Source: Lachnospiraceae bacterium (lineage in GTDB: Bacteria; Bacillota; Clostridia; Lachnospirales; Lachnospiraceae). Taken from it: a stretch of 64,000 nucleotides of DNA. Positions within the stretch are counted from its first letter, which is position 1. Each line of letters begins with the position of its first letter. The notes beneath the pieces are model-generated. The model worked only from the letters and a program-made list of their open reading frames with translations, had not been told where the DNA came from and searched no databases. Positions 52,494 through 60,498 of this stretch are shown in pieces. A program made the translations under genes and the position numbers. The stretch covers positions 87,817 through 151,816 of the forward strand of contig CAJTIU010000012.1 in the NCBI GenBank assembly GCA_910576335.1, given 5' to 3'.

Positions 52494-52534
52494 AAACTAT
52501 TAAGACATGGAGGATTTTAAAATGACTATATCGG
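52477..52534 (+). promoter_or_regulatory. Attenuator hairpin covering the vat start codon
   Basis: Perfect 11-bp stem between leader codons and the G of the vat start codon plus the next codons; the vat ribosome site (GGAGG, 52509-52513) lies in the 36-base loop. Predicted to reduce vat translation until a ribosome stalls on the leader. Confidence 0.55.
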
Positions 52535-53151
52535 AGAATAAAATTTATCCCCGGACAGGTGATACTCAAACCGTTTATTTGAAAAATGTGATTACCAATG
52601 ACAGTATTAAAATTGGAGATTATACAATGTACAACGATTTTGTGCATGACCCACGAGGATTTGAAAAGAATAATGTATTGTATCATTATCCGGTTAATGG
52701 AGATCAATTAAAAATTGGCAAGTTTTGTTCTATTGCTTGTGGAGCAAAGTTTTTGTTTACCAGTGCAAATCATACGATGTGTTCGCTTTCAACATATCCA
52801 TTTCCAATATTTTTTGAGGAATGGGGCTTGGACGTAAAAGAAATCACAAGCGCATGGGACAATAAAGGCGACATTGTAATCGGCAATGATGTTTGGATTG
52901 GATATGAAGCAGTTATTCTATCTGGCGTTACGATTGGTGATGGAGCAATTATCGGTACACGAGCGGTTGTTACAAAGGATGTGCCGCCCTATACGATTGT
53001 TGGAGGCGTTCCCGCAAAAAAAATTCGAAAACGGTTTTCGGACAATGTGATTTCCGAATTATTAAAACTTCAATGGTGGAATTGGTCCGAAAACAAGATT
53101 AAGAAAAACATTGCGGCGATTCAATCAGGTCGAATTGAGGATTTGGAATAA
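52522..53151 (+). CDS. vat: Vat-type streptogramin A (xenobiotic) acetyltransferase
   Basis: A 209-residue hexapeptide-repeat enzyme. ATG 52522 is chosen because GGAGG is nine bases upstream; ATG 52507 precedes that site. Family features: [20 protein letters not shown], catalytic His in FTSANHTM, left-handed helix repeats ([40 protein letters not shown]) and C-terminal [18 protein letters not shown]. It would acetylate virginiamycin-like streptogramin A drugs, or chloramphenicol in related CatB proteins. Length matches Vat (about 210). Probably inducible through the upstream leader. Confidence 0.82.
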   Translation: MTISENKIYPRTGDTQTVYLKNVITNDSIKIGDYTMYNDFVHDPRGFEKNNVLYHYPVNGDQLKIGKFCSIACGAKFLFTSANHTMCSLSTYPFPIFFEEWGLDVKEITSAWDNKGDIVIGNDVWIGYEAVILSGVTIGDGAIIGTRAVVTKDVPPYTIVGGVPAKKIRKRFSDNVISELLKLQWWNWSENKIKKNIAAIQSGRIEDLE

Positions 53152-53196
53152 TTTGTAATGTATGTGAGGATTTAGTTTCCTGCGACTTCTTGCCAA

Positions 53197-53220
53197 TAAG
53201 GAAGGCATAATATTTCCTTA
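53197..53220 (+). terminator. Stem-loop after vat
   Basis: TAAGGAA and TTCCTTA flank a 10-base loop, 46 bases after the vat stop. Possible weak terminator. Confidence 0.35.
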
Positions 53221-53261
53221 GTAATGATTTGAATATGGTGCCAGCACCATGTAAATTAATT

Positions 53262-53494
53262 CGGATAGGGAAAATGTAATAGTGTGGCAGTTCGTAGTAT
53301 TAAGCGGATTGCCATTTTTTATGGAGTAGTAAGCGGTTATGTGGTAATATATAGAGGCAAAGATAAAAACACAACGCAGGGTAATCTTGCAGAACTGGTA
53401 GGTAGTCCAGTCGCACCGATTTGGTGTAAGTAACCCTCCCTCCTTAGGGTCGTCCATTCTTTGTTCTTTACAATTATTTTAAGGAGGAATTGTC
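53262..53494 (+). promoter_or_regulatory. Probable yjdF (azaaromatic) riboswitch
   Basis: The 340-base leader before yjdF holds no gene but has paired and repeated segments (TGGCAGTTCGTA...TTGCCA; AGTATTAAGCGG and GTAGTAAGCGG). An exact anti-ribosome-site, CCTCCTT (53439-53445), can pair with the yjdF site AAGGAGG (53481-53487), 35 bases away. The yjdF RNA motif is known upstream of this gene and responds to azaaromatic compounds, acting on translation. Identity is inferred from gene context and the anti-site; a covariance search for the yjdF motif would settle it. Confidence 0.6.
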
Positions 53495-53911
53495 ATGGAC
53501 AAAGTATCGGGCAGACTGACAGTATTTTTTGAGGAACCATTTTGGATAGGCGTTTTTGAACGAATATCAGAGGGTAAATTATCTGTGTGTAAAGTTACAT
53601 TTGGTGCGGAACCCAAAGACTATGAAATATATGATTTCGTTCTGAAAAATTACGATCGGCTGCGATTTAGTCCGGCTGTGGCAACTGATGTAAAAGAAAC
53701 AGGCCGCAATCCCAAACGGGTACAGCGTGAAGTACGAAAACAGGTACAGAATACCGGGATAGGAACAAAATCGCAGCAGGCTTTGAAATTACAGCAGGAG
53801 CAGTTGAAAACTGAACGCAAAATTGTGAGCCGGGAACAACGGGAGGCAGAAAGACAGCGAAGGTTTGAACTGAAACAGCAGAAAAGGAAAGAAAAGCATA
53901 GGGGCAGGTAA
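53495..53911 (+). CDS. yjdF: YjdF family protein (DUF2992)
   Basis: A 138-residue protein behind a perfect AAGGAGG. The N-terminal 75 residues (GRLTVFFEEPFWIGVFERIS, KVTFGAEPKDYEIYDFVLKN) and the basic, coiled C-terminal tail (REQREAERQRRFELKQQKRK) match DUF2992. The role is unknown, linked by its riboswitch to handling of toxic azaaromatics. The long upstream leader is the likely control element. Confidence 0.9.
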   Translation: MDKVSGRLTVFFEEPFWIGVFERISEGKLSVCKVTFGAEPKDYEIYDFVLKNYDRLRFSPAVATDVKETGRNPKRVQREVRKQVQNTGIGTKSQQALKLQQEQLKTERKIVSREQREAERQRRFELKQQKRKEKHRGR

Positions 53912-54007
53912 CACCTGCTCCGGCATTTCTTGATGAAAGGTGTATGCTGTGTTGTTACGCTTGGAGCCTGAAAATGAACTGTTCCCGGATCAAATCAAGC
54001 TCTGTGT

Positions 54008-54190
54008 GTGGATAAGGGGTGCTTTGTCAAAAGTATCTTTCACAGAATTGCTCATAAAGGATTCCTTTATCAGATTGGTTCCGTTAAAAAGGCGTTTACT
54101 ACACTCGGCATGCTGATTCTTGAGAATGACGGCCAGATATCCCTTGAAGGTTTAAAATTTACAAAAACCGCCCTTTATTTTGCAAAATAA
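54008..54190 (+). pseudogene. Short frame of unknown origin, probable remnant
   Basis: Sixty codons reading KGFLYQIGSVKKAFTTLGML, ILENDGQISLEGLKFTKTAL, ending inside the following terminator. No ribosome site precedes the start. The composition is protein-like but I recognise no family. The rest of 53912-54165 shows nothing else. Confidence 0.3.
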
Positions 54191-54202
54191 GGGCGGTTTG
54201 TT
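54166..54202 (+). terminator. Strong intrinsic terminator
   Basis: AAACCGCCCTT and AAGGGCGGTTT form a stem that extends inward through TATTTTGCAAAATA; a short T-rich tail follows. It closes the yjdF region. Confidence 0.8.
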
Positions 54203-54277
54203 ATAGTCAGGCATAAAACTTCATATGTTCTACCAGACAGATAGGAAATGAAAAGCATATTGTAGGAAAGGAGAGCG

Positions 54278-55525
54278 ATGGAGGAAATGAAATGGATTAT
54301 AAAGAAATATGGTATATGTTTTCTACTGGCGCTATCCCTGACGGTTATTGGATGCATAGTTTGGGAGAAAAAAGAAGCAGTGTATCCGGCCGGCAGCAGG
54401 GGAGTAAAAGTTCCGTTTGTCCAGATTGATTCTCAGGAACAAATAGAGTCAGGGGATGGAGCGCCGTATGCGTATACAGAGCCTGAGTGTGTTCTGTCAA
54501 TGGATGAACAGCAAAAGTTACAAAATAGCGCAGTATCGGCCGCAGAAATGTGTGCAGGCGTTTATTCGGCTGTGGAATCAGTGAATGATAACGGGGAGAT
54601 CAGATATGCTTCAACTATTGAGTTAACAAAGCAGCAGAGAAAAGACATCGTTAATTTATTGGGCGACAATGGAATGGTATGCGTTTCGGATGATATGAAT
54701 ATGCGTAACTATGAAGAGGTAGAAGATTTTTATTCCCTGTACTGCATGGGGCAGGATGCACAGGTCACAATATACGAGCCCTTTACGGATGGAACATTTT
54801 CTTCCAGAACGTTTGTCTGTCGGCATGGGATACTGCAAACCTACTATATTGGGATCGGATGGAAGAAAAACGGGATACCGGTTATAGAATCAGCCAGAAC
54901 TAATGATATTGCAGAGATCCGATTGACAGAAAAGGGATATTTGATTTATACAAATGCAGTAATCGTTGCACATGGCAATTTGAAGGAGTATTACAGGGTC
55001 AAACCGCTGCCGGAAACATGCAGGGAATTTACCCGAAAATATGTATCAGGCCTCAGCTATGTAAGTTATAATGTGTTGATTACTGACTGGGACAGCAGAA
55101 ATGTGGAAGAAATTATAAGACCATGCATGTTTGAGGATATTTATCGAATCCATACAGGGGAGATATTTGTTCCGGACGGTGAGGGAATTTCGTCAGAACT
55201 TTATGAATCCATTATGATGACGTATTTCCCGGTAACAGCAGAGCAATTAAGGGAACAATGCAAATATGATGCTGATACGGATACATATAAATATGAAATG
55301 AGCATTTCGCAGCCATTGCCGCCGTTTCCCGAAGTAGTGGACTATATAGAAAATGGGGATGGAACGCTTACATTGTTTGTGGATGGCGTATGGCCGGATT
55401 ATAATTCAGATTATGCCTTTACAAATCAGATTGTGGTCAGACCGTTAGGGAATGGGGCTTTTCGTTATTTATCCAATACCATTCAAAAGCAGGAGATGGA
55501 TATTCCAGTTGTGGGAAATCGGTGA
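54278..55525 (+). CDS. DUF6070-like lipoprotein, paralogue 1
   Basis: A 415-residue protein. The N-terminal helix ends in a lipobox-like VIGC, so surface anchoring is likely. The ordered blocks ECVLSMDEQQKLQNSAVSAA, NMRNYEEVEDFYSLYCMGQD, DIAEIRLTEKGYLIYTNAV, ISSELYESIMMTYFPVTAEQ and GTLTLFVDGVWPDYNSDYAF recur in the next gene. Not catalytic in appearance. A GGAGA site precedes ATG 54278; ATG 54290 with GGAGG is an alternative start. A fragment of a third relative lies at 47562. Function unknown. Confidence 0.7.
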   Translation: MEEMKWIIKKYGICFLLALSLTVIGCIVWEKKEAVYPAGSRGVKVPFVQIDSQEQIESGDGAPYAYTEPECVLSMDEQQKLQNSAVSAAEMCAGVYSAVESVNDNGEIRYASTIELTKQQRKDIVNLLGDNGMVCVSDDMNMRNYEEVEDFYSLYCMGQDAQVTIYEPFTDGTFSSRTFVCRHGILQTYYIGIGWKKNGIPVIESARTNDIAEIRLTEKGYLIYTNAVIVAHGNLKEYYRVKPLPETCREFTRKYVSGLSYVSYNVLITDWDSRNVEEIIRPCMFEDIYRIHTGEIFVPDGEGISSELYESIMMTYFPVTAEQLREQCKYDADTDTYKYEMSISQPLPPFPEVVDYIENGDGTLTLFVDGVWPDYNSDYAFTNQIVVRPLGNGAFRYLSNTIQKQEMDIPVVGNR

Positions 55526-55632
55526 GAAGGAGAGAAGGGCTGCAAGTTTATCGTCTATATAAATTTTGCTTGACTTGAAATCTTACAAATGTAATACTAT
55601 AAGTCATACAACAAGAAAAGGTGAGAAATATT

Positions 55633-56880
55633 ATGGAAAATAGTACACAGAGAAAAAGAAGGTGCCGAAAGGGTGTCATTGTAAACATTCTTTTTGCAGC
55701 TGTAAGTATTCCTCTTATCCTGTTGCTTTACTTCAGTTGTGAAAAGGAATTTTTAAATGAGAAGAAATTTTCAGAGGAGATGCAAAGAGAGCAGGAAGAA
55801 GAAAGCCAGGAAAAGATGAATGAGATCTCTTACGAGGAAGAAATAGAAGAGGTGGTAAGTGTTCTGAAAAGCGATGAACAGGAACAGCTTCAACAGACTG
55901 CAAAATTAGCCGCAGAAGAATGTGCAGATTTATATAAGGATATCAAAGTATTGGATACAACTTTTTATCAATTAGAGCAGAGGACGAAAGAACAAAGACG
56001 GGAGGTGGTCAGCCGGATCGGCGGACTTGGATTTGTGTCTGTGTCAAAAGGTATCAATATGGCAAATTATGAAAAAGTGGAAATATTTTATTCCGAATAT
56101 TCAGATGGAAAGGATGCCCAGGTTACAATATATGAGATCTATGGGGATGGCCGGTTTGGATGCCGCACTTTTCTGTACCGTGCAGGGAAGCTGCAGGTTT
56201 ACTATGTGGAAATTACATGGCAGGAAGGAGGCGTGCCCATACTATCCCATACATCCGTATGGGATTTGGAAGAAATCAGGCTGACAGAAAAAGGGTACTT
56301 TATCTATACCAATAAAATAAAGATATCACATGGAAATTTGCGGGAGCACTATAGGATAAAACCATTAGCTGAGGACTGCAGGGCGCTGACAGAGAAGTAT
56401 ATATCCGGCTTAAGCTATATAGATTATAATCTGCTGACTGTTGACTGGAACAGCAGCAATGTGGAAGAAATAATAATGGATACTATGTTTGGGGATATTT
56501 ATCATATGCATACGGGAGAATATCTGAAAGTGCATGGAGGAAGAGTTGGCGCAGAGATATTTGAAGAGATTATGACAATATATTTTCCTATAACTGTAGA
56601 ACAGCTTCACCATTGCTGCGGTTATGATGCGGATAGCGACACTTACGAATGTGATTTGTTTTCAGTCAGGCCATATGCGCCGTTCGGTGAAGTGGTGGAC
56701 TACACAGAGAATGAAGACGGTACATTAACTCTCTTTGTGGATGGCGTATGGCCGGATTATGATTCGGATTATGCGTTTACAAATCAAGTTGTCATACAGT
56801 CATATGAGGACGGTACATTCTGCTATTTGTCAAATGTCGTAGAACAGCAGGAAATGGAAATTCCGGTCATAAAAAAATGA
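55633..56880 (+). CDS. DUF6070-like lipoprotein, paralogue 2
   Basis: A 415-residue protein from ATG 55633 (AAAGGTGAG upstream). It has an N-terminal helix (VIVNILFAAVSIPLILLLYF) followed by SC, a possible lipobox. It aligns along its length with the preceding protein: NMANYEKVEIFYSEYSDGKD, DLEEIRLTEKGYFIYTNKI, LSYIDYNLLTVDWNSSNVEE, GTLTLFVDGVWPDYDSDYAF. The pair arose by tandem duplication. Residues 25-70 are a Glu-rich, probably flexible segment not shared with paralogue 1. Confidence 0.7.
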   Translation: MENSTQRKRRCRKGVIVNILFAAVSIPLILLLYFSCEKEFLNEKKFSEEMQREQEEESQEKMNEISYEEEIEEVVSVLKSDEQEQLQQTAKLAAEECADLYKDIKVLDTTFYQLEQRTKEQRREVVSRIGGLGFVSVSKGINMANYEKVEIFYSEYSDGKDAQVTIYEIYGDGRFGCRTFLYRAGKLQVYYVEITWQEGGVPILSHTSVWDLEEIRLTEKGYFIYTNKIKISHGNLREHYRIKPLAEDCRALTEKYISGLSYIDYNLLTVDWNSSNVEEIIMDTMFGDIYHMHTGEYLKVHGGRVGAEIFEEIMTIYFPITVEQLHHCCGYDADSDTYECDLFSVRPYAPFGEVVDYTENEDGTLTLFVDGVWPDYDSDYAFTNQVVIQSYEDGTFCYLSNVVEQQEMEIPVIKK

Positions 56881-57033
56881 ATAATATACACAAAATACCG
56901 ATACATGACATAATTTGATTACTTTTTCTCCTTCAAATTCGGTGTAAACTGATTTAATACAGTCAGATTTTCGTACTTATATGCGCCTATGAAAATTTCT
57001 GAAAAATCAGTTTCAAATATTTGGCTATAAAAT

Positions 57034-57092
57034 TTGACAAATGTATATCCAAGTGCTAATATGAAATAAATTTCACGTGAAGTTTATTTCAT
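57034..57092 (+). promoter_or_regulatory. Consensus promoter overlapped by a 32-bp palindrome
   Basis: -35 TTGACA (57034-57039), 17 bases, -10 TAATAT (57057-57062). A palindrome at 57061-57092 (ATGAAATAAA, one mismatch, TTCAC/GTGAA, one mismatch, TTTATTTCAT) overlaps the -10 and the start of transcription. It is the obvious operator for the XRE repressor that follows. Confidence 0.7.
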
Positions 57093-57108
57093 GCAAAGGA
57101 GGCAAGAT

Positions 57109-57330
57109 TTGAAAAAAGAAGTTCCTACACTACTATCGAATAATGTAAGAGAATACCGAATGGAGAAACAGCTTACCCAACAGCAACTTGCTGATTTAGT
57201 AAAAGTTTCTTCAAGAACTATCATTTCACTGGAAAAAGGGCAATATAATCCGTCTGTTTTGCTGGCACATGAGTTAGCTAAAATATTTGGATTGAAGATT
57301 GAAGAATTATTTAATTTTGAGGAGGATTGA
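57109..57330 (+). CDS. XRE-family HTH repressor
   Basis: A 73-residue Cro/CI-like protein. TTG 57109 is chosen because AAAGGAGG lies just upstream, inside the frame that begins at ATG 57091. Helix-turn-helix: REYRMEKQLTQQQLADLVKV, SSRTIISLEKGQYNPSVLLA, with C-terminal FGLKIEELFNFEED. This is the compact YozG-like type that usually precedes a small membrane-protein gene. The membrane-protein gene starts one base after its stop. Self-repression through the upstream palindrome is likely. Confidence 0.88.
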   Translation: MKKEVPTLLSNNVREYRMEKQLTQQQLADLVKVSSRTIISLEKGQYNPSVLLAHELAKIFGLKIEELFNFEED

Positions 57331-57331
57331 C

Positions 57332-57721
57332 ATGAGAAAGAGTAAGAAAATTTTTGCGTATTTATTTATTGGTATTGGTATTTTGCTCTTACCTTTTAGT
57401 CTTATAAAGGGATTTCCTGCTGCTTTTATTGTCTCTGCTGGCTGCGCACTAATAGCTTATGGCATTGTAGATTTTCTATTTGAACATTTTATCCATAAGA
57501 TTGGACGCGCTAAAATTATGGATGAGGACGAAAGAAACGTGCTTATTAACGGCAAAGCATACACCCTTGTATCTGAATTTGCAAATATTGGTTTTATTGT
57601 CCTTGCTTTGTATTCCGCTATCTGCAAGGCAGATATGGTAGGTTGCATGATTGCTGTAGGTATCTTTTTATTAAGCCATATAGTTTATGCAGTGTGTTTT
57701 AAATATTTTGACAACCATTAA
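57332..57721 (+). CDS. Small membrane protein paired with the XRE repressor
   Basis: A 129-residue protein from ATG 57332 with GAGGAGG upstream. Four hydrophobic helices in two pairs (KIFAYLFIGIGILLLPFSLI, AAFIVSAGCALIAYGIVDFL, ANIGFIVLALYSAICKADMV, VGIFLLSHIVYAVCF) with a cytosolic-looking loop MDEDERNVLINGKAYTL between, similar to DUF2178/DUF3796-type partners of XRE regulators. Probably co-expressed with and sensed or balanced by the repressor. Function unknown. Confidence 0.75.
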   Translation: MRKSKKIFAYLFIGIGILLLPFSLIKGFPAAFIVSAGCALIAYGIVDFLFEHFIHKIGRAKIMDEDERNVLINGKAYTLVSEFANIGFIVLALYSAICKADMVGCMIAVGIFLLSHIVYAVCFKYFDNH

Positions 57722-58041
57722 CAGAATAAAGACAGTTGTAAAAGAAAATAAAAAAAGCAAAGGAGCCAGTTGGTATGAAAACGAAAAGTAAAGGTATGTC
57801 GGTCAGACGACTGTTGATGTGGCGCTTGGGGCAATAGTCAAAGACAGCAGGATTAAGCGCATGGGGGCGGCAAGGAACACAAGATATATACGAAACAGAT
57901 AACAAAATAATGAGTTTATGTATGGAATCTGTCAGCAATGGCGGATGCTTTTCTAATCGATAGCAGAAGATTTTAAAGCTAATCCGGAAAATGCGGCAGC
58001 GGCTATTAAGGTGCCATAGGATGAAATATGCAAAAATTGCC
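57722..58041. other. Gene-poor stretch with possible remnants
   Basis: About 320 bases without an intact gene. An AAAGGAG site near 57760 precedes ATG 57775, but the frame soon stops. Short protein-like pieces (KDSRIKRMGAARNTRY; EDFKANPENAAAAIKV) in different frames suggest a decayed coding region. Confidence 0.3.
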
Positions 58042-58098
58042 CCTCATTTTGCAAAAACGGAAAGGATTGTTGTTTTGGGCAGATGTAAATGATAAAAT
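58042..58098 (+). promoter_or_regulatory. Promoter with CCTCATTTTGCAAAA upstream box (copy B)
   Basis: Box CCTCATTTTGCAAAA (58042-58056), 13 bases, -35 TTGTTT (58070-58075), 17 bases, -10 TAAAAT (58093-58098). It lies about 20 bases before the GNAT gene and would drive the accessory enzyme string. Confidence 0.65.
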
Positions 58099-58118
58099 AA
58101 AACATTGAGGTGGCAATC

Positions 58119-58619
58119 ATGCAGGTAGAATTATTATCAGATAAATATAAGGTTCATATACTTACCAACAAGAACGTAGATGAAATATATGATCTGCTTA
58201 GCAAGAATATCTTATATTATGAATATTGCCCTCCCTTTGTTACACGGCAGACGATCCAGGAGGATATGAGAATATTGCCGCCTGGCAAGGTAATCGAAGA
58301 TAAATATTATATCGGGTTCTGTCAGGATGGAAAGTTGATTGCGGTTATGGACTTAATCGATGGTTATCCCGAAAAGCTGATTGTATATATCGGTTTTTTT
58401 ATGACGGATATTTCGGTACAGGGCCGTGGAATAGGAACGGAGATTATTGATTATTTGTGCAGATATCTTTCTGGTCTGGGATATGAGTCGGTTCGGCTGG
58501 CATGGGTAAAGGGGAACTCGCAGTCGGAACACTTTTGGCTGAAAAATGGTTTTACACCATTGATGGAAACGACGAGCAACGTTGCAGAGGAAGTCATCTT
58601 GGCTGAAAGAATCCTGTAA
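58119..58619 (+). CDS. GNAT-family N-acetyltransferase
   Basis: A 166-residue protein from ATG 58119, with GAGGTGG upstream. The acetyl-CoA motif reads ISVQGRGIGTEIIDYLCRYL (the QGRGIG loop), with SVRLAWVKGNSQSEHFWLKN and GFTPLMET after it. The N-terminal half (YYEYCPPFVTRQTIQEDM) is not substrate-diagnostic. First gene of the collinear string; only 19 bases separate it from the adenosine deaminase-like gene. Confidence 0.88.
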   Translation: MQVELLSDKYKVHILTNKNVDEIYDLLSKNILYYEYCPPFVTRQTIQEDMRILPPGKVIEDKYYIGFCQDGKLIAVMDLIDGYPEKLIVYIGFFMTDISVQGRGIGTEIIDYLCRYLSGLGYESVRLAWVKGNSQSEHFWLKNGFTPLMETTSNVAEEVILAERIL

Positions 58620-58638
58620 AATGGAGATTTAAAAAACA

Positions 58639-59595
58639 ATGAGTCAATTTATAGAAGGGCTGAAACGGCATAGTTTAGAAGATATAAGAGTTTGTGCAAA
58701 AGCGGACTTACATAATCATTTTGTGCTTGGAGGAAGCCGCGAGTATATAAAACGATATAAAAATATAGAGATTATGCCGCTTGAGAGGCCGCTTTCATCT
58801 ATGCAGGAAATGAATGGATGGAGTGATAAGTATATCGGTTCGAGGTTTGATTCTTCGGATATGAGAAAGTTTCTGATTGAAGCGACTTTTCAGCAGGCAA
58901 AAAACGATGGTGTGACGGTTTTAGAGATTGGAGAGGATGTCTGGGGGCTTGGAGAGTTTTTTAGAAATGACATCCATGAGCTTATCAATGCTTTTTATGA
59001 GGCGAAAGCGAAGATCGCTCCTGACATGGAACTACGGCTGCAAATCGGGCTTTCCAGGCATTGTTCCATTGGCTATCTGGAGGACTGTCTTTCGCATTTT
59101 TGGGGAAACAGTGCTTTCTATTCGATTGATTTGTATGGAGATGAGATGGCGCAGCCTATTGAAACGTTTATACCTGTTTATCGCCAGGCGAAGAAAGAAG
59201 GCCTTCGGTTAAAAGCGCATGTTGGAGAATGGGGAAGTGCACAAGACATCCAAAAAGCAGTGGAATTGTTAGAGTTGGATGAAGTACAGCATGGTATAGC
59301 GGCGGCTTATGATAAAGGGATTATGAGGTTTTTAACGGATAATCACATCCGTCTTAATATTACACCTACAAGCAATATATTACTGGGAAGAGTGGAAAAG
59401 CTCAAAGAGCATCCGATCTCATTGCTCTATAGGAACGGGGTTGACGTTACGATTAATTCAGATGATGTCCTGATGTTTGATTCGGATGTTTCAAAAGAAT
59501 ACCTGCGCCTATATGAGTCGGGATGTTTGTCAGCGGAAGAGTTGGATGATATACGAGAAAATGGATTGAAAAGTATTGAGGAGATTATTACGTGA
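58639..59595 (+). CDS. Adenosine deaminase-like amidohydrolase
   Basis: A 318-residue metal-dependent hydrolase of the ADA family. Metal and catalytic motifs are complete: DLHNHF (His25, His27), KAHVGEWG (His194, Glu197), VQHG (His218) and SDD (274-276). Deamination of adenosine or a related purine is the family reaction; substrate not certain. It overlaps the start of the next gene by four bases. Confidence 0.85.
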   Translation: MSQFIEGLKRHSLEDIRVCAKADLHNHFVLGGSREYIKRYKNIEIMPLERPLSSMQEMNGWSDKYIGSRFDSSDMRKFLIEATFQQAKNDGVTVLEIGEDVWGLGEFFRNDIHELINAFYEAKAKIAPDMELRLQIGLSRHCSIGYLEDCLSHFWGNSAFYSIDLYGDEMAQPIETFIPVYRQAKKEGLRLKAHVGEWGSAQDIQKAVELLELDEVQHGIAAAYDKGIMRFLTDNHIRLNITPTSNILLGRVEKLKEHPISLLYRNGVDVTINSDDVLMFDSDVSKEYLRLYESGCLSAEELDDIRENGLKSIEEIIT

Positions 59596-59990
59596 GTATA
59601 GCAGTCAATGAAAAATTGGTGACTTGGATTGAAGAAAAAGTAAAAAGTGAATATGCAGATGATATCAGTCTGGCATTGCTGTATGGTTCATTTGTAAATG
59701 GAACAGCAAACTCCAGATCGGATATAGATTGTTATTTTATTCCCCGGACAGAACGGGGGTATCGGCTGGCAGGAACTTTTATGATTGCAGGCGTAGGATA
59801 TGACATCTTTCCGATGGACTGGGAACGTGTCCGAAATATTGCAAATTTGGAAGAGGGTCTTCTTCCGCTCGTCGGAGATGTGAAAGTTCTTTATTCTGCT
59901 TCGGAAGAGGATCTAGGGAGATTCCGAGGGCTGCAGGTTCAAATGAAAGATAATCTGGCTGATAAGCAGAAATCGCAGACGGCCGCATGA
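59592..59990 (+). CDS. Nucleotidyltransferase-domain protein, probably truncated
   Basis: A 132-residue protein from GTG 59592. The nucleotidyltransferase motif is clear: LALLYGSFVNGTANSRSDID, with the GS and DxD residues. Related drug-modifying or MNT-type enzymes of this layout are usually about 250 residues with a helical C-domain. After the TGA at 59988 the same frame reads KRAESAYKLYQDMCKPVLL, like the start of such a domain, then stops at about 60052. So the gene is likely damaged by a stop and truncation. Confidence 0.7.
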   Translation: MSIAVNEKLVTWIEEKVKSEYADDISLALLYGSFVNGTANSRSDIDCYFIPRTERGYRLAGTFMIAGVGYDIFPMDWERVRNIANLEEGLLPLVGDVKVLYSASEEDLGRFRGLQVQMKDNLADKQKSQTAA

Positions 59991-60079
59991 AAGAGGGCCG
60001 AATCCGCTTATAAATTATATCAGGATATGTGTAAGCCGGTATTGTTATTATGAAATGATCTAATGGAGGAGTGTTGACG

Positions 60080-60451
60080 GTGGATATACAAGGATTCTGG
60101 GATGCTGTGCTGAAACAGGATGCACGCAAAATCGAAAAATATTTTTGGGATGACGCCTATATTAACTGGCACTGTACCAACGAACATTTCAATGTTAAGG
60201 AGTACATAAAGGCGAACTGTGAATATCCCGGTGACTGGGAAGGCGAAATCCAGCGGGTAGAGCAGGCGGGGGATGTGAGCATAATTGTCGTACATGTGTA
60301 TAATCAAGATAAAAGCCTTTCTTTTCATGTGGTTTCCTTTCTGCGGATAAGAGACGATAAAATCTGTTCTGTGGATGAATATTGGGGAGACGATGGGGCT
60401 GCACCTGACTGGCGTTTGGAGATGCAAATAGGAACAGCGATTTTGGAGTGA
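60080..60451 (+). CDS. NTF2-like (SnoaL-type) protein
   Basis: A 123-residue protein from GTG 60080 (GGAGGAG upstream). The start DIQGFWDAVLKQDARKIEKY, then FWDDAYINWHCTNEHFN and a C-terminal SFLRIRDDKICSVDEYWGDD, fit the NTF2-like cone fold of small enzymes and binding proteins. Substrate unknown. Second to be damaged-free member of the string after the deaminase. Confidence 0.75.
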   Translation: MDIQGFWDAVLKQDARKIEKYFWDDAYINWHCTNEHFNVKEYIKANCEYPGDWEGEIQRVEQAGDVSIIVVHVYNQDKSLSFHVVSFLRIRDDKICSVDEYWGDDGAAPDWRLEMQIGTAILE

Positions 60452-60498
60452 TTTTCTGTGGGAGTATCAGCTTTGAAAATTGTGTAAAGAGGTGTGGC

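Noticed and set aside
53218..53457. Minus-strand frame in the yjdF leader
   Set aside because: No start signal and it opposes the structured leader RNA; read as a chance frame.
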